Shown piece by piece: positions 58,772-64,000 of a DNA stretch of 64,000 bases. This DNA comes from Hermodice carunculata (Eukaryota > Annelida > Polychaeta > Eunicida > Amphinomidae), in assembly GCA_964020975.1 (NCBI GenBank), contig OZ026616.1, forward strand, positions 77,415,493 through 77,479,492, given 5' to 3'. Both the position numbers and the translations under genes were made by a program. The first letter of the stretch is position 1; each line of letters begins with the position of its first letter. Under the pieces are notes generated by a model, which saw only the letters and a program-made list of their open reading frames with translations, had not been told where the DNA came from and did not search any database.

Positions 58772-60317
58772 AAATCCAAAAATCAATGGAGCCTGTCCAT
58801 TTGAACACATCTGCTAGAGACCCACCCAAGGTACATTGCCACCAAGTTTGAAGTCATTCTGCTTGACGATTTCGGAGAAGTCGTAAATGTGTAGTAGCAT
58901 TAGAATGCCAATTGACACATTAATCAATAGGAAAGGTGCATTTACCGATAAGTACCTAAAACGAAAATATCGTTTAAAATCAAGAATCCAGAGCATTGCT
59001 ACATAGTGAACAACTTTGTTTGACCTTTCCACAAGGAACATATCCACCAAGTTTCAGCTTAAGCTGAGTGATGGTTCTGGAGGAAACAAAAATAGAAAAA
59101 CACAGAAAAAAATAAAAAAAAACATAGAAGAAAAATGTAGCCCCGCCTGATGAACAAATTAAAAACTAGGAGCCCCTAGCAGTATTCCTGTACTATATCA
59201 AAGCAATCGGGTGAGCGGTTTCAGAAAATAATATTTTGTAAGATTGGCCCCCAAAAAGAAAAAAAAAATCCAAAACTTAAGGGAGCGTGACCATTTAAGC
59301 ACATCTTCTAGAGACCCACCCAAAGTACATTGCCACCAAGTTTAAAGTCAATCTGCTTGACGGTTTTTTTGAGCAAAAGTCGAAAATGTGAATTAGCATT
59401 AGAAACCCCATTGACTTACATAGTAATCAATAGGAAAGGTGTAATTATCGAGAAGTACCCAAATTGAAAAAATCGTTAAAAAAAATCAGGAATCCGTAGG
59501 TTTCAGAAGAGAACATTTTGCAAGATTTGCCCCCCCCCCCCCCGAAAAAAAAACAAACAAAAACAAAAACAAAAACAAAATTGGAAATATCCGAAAATCA
59601 ATGGGGCATTACCATTTGACCAAATCTTCTAAAGACCCACCCAAGGTACATTGCCACCAAGTTTAAAGTCAATCTGCTTGACGGTTTTTTTGAGCAAAAG
59701 TCGAAAATGTGAATTAGCATTAGTCAATCTGCTTGTCGATTTCGGAGAAGTCGTAAATGGTGAATTACTATTAAAATGACCATTGACTTACACGATAATC
59801 AATAGGAAAGGTGCATTTACCAATAAGTACCTGAACTGAAAATATCGTTAAAAACAGGACTCCTCAGCATTGCCACCTAGTGAATAAATTTGTTTGACCT
59901 TTCCACAAGAAACATATCCACTAAGTTTCAGCATAATCTTAGTGACGGTTCTGGAGATCAGTGACACACAAGAGATCATAAAAGATTAGAATAAAATCGC
60001 AGCGTCACTTGGTGAACAAATTCAAAACTAGGAGTCCCCAGGTGTGTGATATCAAAACAATCGGGTGAGCGGTTTCAGAGAAGAAGATTTTCTAAATTTG
60101 CCCCCAAAAAGAACAAGAAAAAAAACATTAAAAAATCCAAAAATCACTGGCACGTGACCGTTTGAACAAACGTAGCAGACACTCACCCAAGGCACATTGC
60201 CACCAAGTTTGACGAGAATCTGGCAGACTGTTTCGGAGAAGGCGATTGTTGACGACGGACGATCGAAGGACCGTGACCACAAGATAAGCTCAGCTACTGA
60301 CAAGTTAGCTGAGCTAA
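58097..60317 (-). mobile_element. Helentron-like element, fifth family (2.2 kb, both ends present)
   Basis: On the minus strand the 5' end is a hairpin, AGCTCAGCTA and TAGCTGAGCT (60287-60296 / 60306-60315), followed by a TCCGTCGTC stretch. The core is about four diverged units of roughly 480 bp, each with CCACCCAAGG(T/C)ACATTG, CACCAAGTTT, AATCAATAGGAAAGGTG and GTGAGCGGTTTC (plus-strand words). At the left end CAAG (58097-58100) and a hairpin AGGACTG-TGA-CAGTCCT (58101-58117) mirror a minus-strand hairpin plus CTTG. CTAGCTGA beside it matches the 5' tip. TT follows on the minus strand. Contains a (TA)n tract (58699-58769). No coding sequence. Confidence 0.68.
58699..58769. repeat. (TA)n microsatellite
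   Basis: About 35 TA units at the junction of two core units of the 2.2-kb element. Confidence 0.96.
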
Positions 60318-60476
60318 AAATGTAATGCCATGCATGACTCTGAGAACTGGTGCCATTAAGCGGAATTATCCCACTGTGAGGACGGGCTTAAGGGTCTTTC
60401 CACAGCAGTGTACTTGGCATTTTTTCCCCGCACTTGTGTACCCCTTTATTTTCCGTACTTTAAAGTACCAATCATT
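60318..60476. other. short spacer between two Helentron-like elements
   Basis: About 160 bp without recognisable features. Confidence 0.5.
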
Positions 60477-60519
60477 AAAGTGTGTGTGTCAACGCACACC
60501 TTTCTGTTTTTCTAGGAAT

Positions 60520-60550
<31 letters not shown>

Positions 60551-61659
60551 CTCTTCTTTCTTTCTTTCTTTACAGGCAAATTTGTCCGACATTTCATTTG
60601 AAAAGTATTATAGGTAGAAACTTCAAACTTAGCACAATTTTACTTCTATGAATAAAGTCTGGTCTTTTTATAATGAGAGGTCATGCTTTTCAAAATTATG
60701 CAAATGAGGGCTAATTAAAATTTTAAATCTTCAATATCTTCTATACTATAGTAGATGTGGTTCCGAGTGTATAGGAGTTCGATCATAACAAGGTAAAGGT
60801 CATCTCAAATGTCAAGGTCATGTCAAGGTCAAAGGTCAATTTTAAGCCAAAATGTCATTTTTGAGGTCAAGGTTCACTTCAGGTAGAGGTTATCTCAAGG
60901 TCAAAGGTCATTTCAAGGTCAAAGGCCACTTTCGATGGTGGCTTTCTTCTAGCCATAACTTGGTCAATTTTTATCCGATTTTGATCATGTTGGGCTCAAA
61001 TTGTAGCTATTGTAACCCTGCACATTTTTGAAATTTACATGTGACCTCTAAAGTTCAAAGATCAAGGTCATGTGGACCTTTGAAAATTTCATCCAGTCAT
61101 AACTTGGCCAATCTCCACCCAATTCGAATCATGTTGGACTCAAAATGTAGGACATTGGACATTTTTTATAAAAACAAAAGTTATAGCAATTTAAATTATG
61201 CTAATTAGCAGCATTTGAAATTTTAAAACTTGAATATCTTCAAAATTATCATAGATAGAGATGTGATCTTTATTTCTACTAGGGGGTTGTTGACCATTGT
61301 GCATATAATGAATCTAAAACAAAAGTTGTTGCAATTTAAATTATGCCAATTAGCAGGATTTGAAATTTTCAATCTTCAGTATCTACAATACTATAATAGA
61401 TAAGGATGTCATTCCAACTTCTACTAGGGGTTGTTGACCATTGCTCACCTAATGAATTAAAAATATAAGTTGTAGCACTTTAAATTATGCTAAATAGCAC
61501 CATTAGAAATTTTAAATCTTGAATAACTTCAAAGCTATAATAGATAGAGATGCCACTCCAACTTCTACTCCTGTGTTATGGAATAGTTGTACATTGCCAT
61601 ACCAATATGCTTTGAAGACACACACACTGATTTGCTTTGCAGCAAAACATCTTTCCTAG
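60477..61659 (+). mobile_element. family 1 Helentron-like element L (complete; mixed core)
   Basis: Type-2 head (60477-60503), TTTC tract, CAAATTTGTCCGACATTTCA block, and a GGTCA-rich body as in D (AGGTCAAAGGTCA at 60826). After about 61150 there are three or four ~145-bp core units as in H (AATATCTTCAAAAT, GATAGAGATG). The end has ACACACACTGATTTGC, the hairpin GATTTGCTTTGCAGCAAAAC (61629-61648) and CTTTCCTAG before TT. It carries both core types in one element, linking the D-like and H-like copies into one family. Confidence 0.82.
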
Positions 61660-62224
61660 TTATTTCTAAATTTCCTTCTTTCCGTAACTTATTCTGGGGC
61701 AACCTGTACCAGTGTGCTGGCACTTTTCCATCCCACTCCTTTCCGTGGCCAGGGGTCAAAGAAGAGAAGCTCAGAGTGCAATATTTGTCATTGGGTAGCC
61801 AAGCGCTGGATATAATGTGTAACATCTGTTGATGTATATAAACAGCAAACCACTTGTCCTGGAGGGCTCACATACCTACAGTGGCCTCAACCATTGGCGC
61901 ATGACGATGAGAACTCATTTTGCCATATCCGAATGAACAAAAAGCACTTCTGTTCTTGATACATAAAGTGTTATTGGCCCTCCAATTCAACACCCCCTCC
62001 CCCTCCAAGAATTGTGCGGGCTTTGTTTTCCACGTTCTGAAAATAAACATGAGAAAATGTACCTATGGGCTTTACGGGCATCAGATTTGCCTCCATCTAA
62101 ATCAATGCTACCACTCTACGATGCGCTGTGATCGTGTTGGCGGGATTGGTGGAAGCGTCACAGTCTATGGACCATATGCAGAAAAACAGTTTAACGTTAA
62201 TCTGAGATTTAATCTTAATTTAAA
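61660..62224. other. intergenic DNA
   Basis: A 102-codon frame (61920-62228) has no recognised motif; its last third may be the start of the following LINE. Confidence 0.45.
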
Positions 62225-64000
62225 GTGACCACTGCACAGTCACAGCAACTTTACTTTTCCGAGCTCAAAACAGCTAACTGTTTTGAGAGACACGACTGGG
62301 AATATTTCAAAACCGATTTTGACGATTTTCGAGAAAAGTTAAATGAGTCCGGTTTGGATGCTCGTTTCGATACTAACAGCTTTGACATGGCGTGTAATAA
62401 ATGGACTCAACTCTTCTTGACTGTTGCACAAGGTTGTATACCTAATAGGAACACATGTATGACGATCCATGTGAATGACGCACCGTGGTTCTCGTGCAAA
62501 ATACGCACTCAAAAGCGAAAATAAAGGCTTCAAACGAAAATCCTCGTATTAAGAGATACTTTCGCGACTTGCACAATGCTTATATAAGCGATTTGCTGTC
62601 AGCTGAGGAGGAATGGTGAAATATTTTTCCCTGGTGGTTCTAGATCATCAATTCCTGCGATAATTTCACAAAATATAATTATTTCTGACACCACAACAAA
62701 AGCTAATGTTTTCAATGACTTCTTTCTGCAACAGTATCGTGTCAACTCTCTTTCTGCAACAGTATCGTGTCAAATCTCTTTCTGCAACAGTATCGTGTCA
62801 ACTCTTTTTCTGCAACAGTATCGTGTCAACTCTCTTTCTGCAACAGTATCGTGTCAACTCTCTTTCTGCAACAGTATCGTGTCAACTCCTTTATTTTTAC
62901 ATTGGATGAAAACAATATTCTTCCCCAGCAGAATACTCTGAAGAAAATTGAGTTGAGTGAACAAACAGGTTTTTGATATTTTGAAATCCCTAAAGGTAAA
63001 CAAAGTCCGTGGACCAGGCACTATCAGTCCCTTAATTTTTAAAAGCGGATCTTTGGAAAAATTATATACATATTTCGATGCTAAGCTGTGTTGGCAAACG
63101 TATGGAACGAGCAGTTTTTAAATACATTTTTATTCACTTTGGGGACAACTGTGTTCTATCTGACAAACAATCTGGAATCATTCCCGGCGACGGCACTGAC
63201 AACCAACTCGTCCTTCTATATCGGGAGTTTTCTAAAGCCCTAAATTCAGATAAAGAAATTCGTGAAGTCTTCAGTGATATTACAAAAGCATTTGATAAAG
63301 TGTATCACGGGTTGCTATTCAAGGTGAAGCTTCTGCTTGGGGCAGTATCGAGGCAGATGTCCCGCAGGGCTCTGTACTAGGCCCACTCATGTTTTTATCT
63401 ATTTCAAAAATATTAGAGCTGAAATACGTCTATTTGCAGATGTTACTACTTTATACTTTAAAGTCGATGACTCAGTTGAAGGGGTAAACACTCTAAATCA
63501 AGTCCTTTCTTCAGTGTCAGACTGGGAAAATCGATGGCTTGACACCTTCAACCTTGCAAAAACTAAAACACTACTAGTTAGTACCAATAGGAATCCCGCA
63601 GATCACTCAAGTCTAAAATTCCAACAAACAAAATATCTAATGTGCAGAACAGCACAAACATTTGGGACTCATATTTTCATCTGACCTCTCTTGGTCAACG
63701 CATATAAAATCAATCGCTACGAAGTCAGGGAAACTGGTAGGTGTCCTCAAAGTCTGCAGTATATGTTGAAGCGACGTGCACTAGAATCTCTTAATTTTTC
63801 CTTTGTACTACCATGTTTAGAATACGCCCGCATAGTTTGGGATGGGTTCACATAGCCGGACAGAGTTCTATTTGAAAGTATTCAAGTAACTACAGTCCGG
63901 GTGGTAACAGGAGCAATGAGTCGTACAAGCTATAATAACATATACGAAGAAACAGGCTTGGAAACACCGTCAGAAAGGCAGCGCAAACAAAAATTAGTTA
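62225..64000 (+). mobile_element. LINE (LINE-6): linker, RT and thumb, runs off the window
   Basis: Starts in the endonuclease-RT linker (ERHDWEYFKTDFDDFREKLN; VNDAPWFSCKIRTQKRK), then ANVFNDFF. A 28-bp minisatellite is next, then GPGTISPLIFKSGSLEKL. SCVGKRMERAVFKYIFIHFG and LSDKQSGIIPGDGTDNQLVL follow, then VFSDITKAFDKVYHGLLF and VPQGSVLGPLMF. FADV replaces the FADD box (63433-63444), and WLDTFNLAKTKTLLVSTNRN comes after it. The final bases read LEYARIVWDGF- and RVVTGAMSRTSYNN-type thumb motifs up to 64000. Several frame changes and stops; the Asp to Val change means this copy is inactive. Same lineage as the LINEs at 4009 and 28064. Confidence 0.85.
62719..62886. repeat. 28-bp minisatellite, six copies, inside LINE-6
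   Basis: TTTCTGCAACAGTATCGTGT recurs six times at a period of exactly 28 bp with two or three point differences. As 28 is not a multiple of three, successive units are read in all three frames (FLQQYRVNS, LSATVSCQ, FCNSIVST). It expanded from one LINE segment reading FNDFFLQQ. Confidence 0.95.

Noticed and set aside
62120-62224. Endonuclease end of LINE-6 upstream of 62225
   Set aside because: The reading CDRVGGIGGSVTVYGPY does not match endonuclease motifs clearly, so the LINE was started at the linker.

Overview
This window looks like repeat-rich nuclear DNA from an animal, most likely a marine invertebrate; the sequence alone does not fix the taxon. The evidence is AT-rich composition, very abundant microsatellites, at least nine degraded fragments of jockey/CR1/L2-type LINE retrotransposons, small DNA transposons with terminal inverted repeats, and many short tandem-repeat elements with hairpins at their ends. 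I see no operons, rRNA, tRNA, CRISPR array or LTR retrotransposon. Host coding potential is close to nil: one plausible lone exon (20923-21114) and two unassigned open frames (24936-25555, + strand; 30758-31318, - strand).

Layout. 0-10 kb: low-complexity DNA, a small inverted-repeat element (1092-1275), and a LINE split by a 146-bp tandem array (4009-5720). 10-27 kb: (TC)n, (TA)n and (GA)n tracts, a reverse-strand LINE tail (12492-13185), and seven members of one hairpin-ended family, here called family 1 (10446-10870, 11886-12491, 14300-14999, 21313-22110, 25888-26712, 26814-26901, plus a related element at 19400-19984). 28-37.7 kb: LINE fragments at 28064-30028, 31880-32540 and 34000-36798. 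The (TTA)n tail of the last one hosts a complete hairpin-ended element (36799-37417). 38-46 kb: a cluster of palindromic AAAACCC/GGGTTTT motifs, two family 1 elements lying head to tail (40398-42316), another 146-bp tandem array with a head hairpin (43150-43827), and a 355-bp MITE (45695-46049). 46-64 kb: the best preserved LINE (46863-48480, - strand, RT frame with three in-frame stops), a LINE endonuclease remnant (52770-53560), family 1 copies, a diverged RT (55930-57420), a 2.2-kb hairpin-ended element (58097-60317, - strand), and a LINE running off the window end (62225-64000).

The most interesting theme is that several families unrelated in sequence share one design: a 5' terminal hairpin, a short microsatellite, a core of tandem units mostly 140-150 bp long, a short inverted copy of the 5' tip, a 3' hairpin, and a CTTG or CTAG end followed by T. 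This matches non-autonomous Helentrons (Helitron2/HINE, including DINE-1 and, by design, bivalve pearl-like elements). That assignment is my inference; no Rep/helicase gene is present here. Within family 1, two different 5' tips pair with two matching 3' subterminal sequences, as expected if both ends are recognised together.
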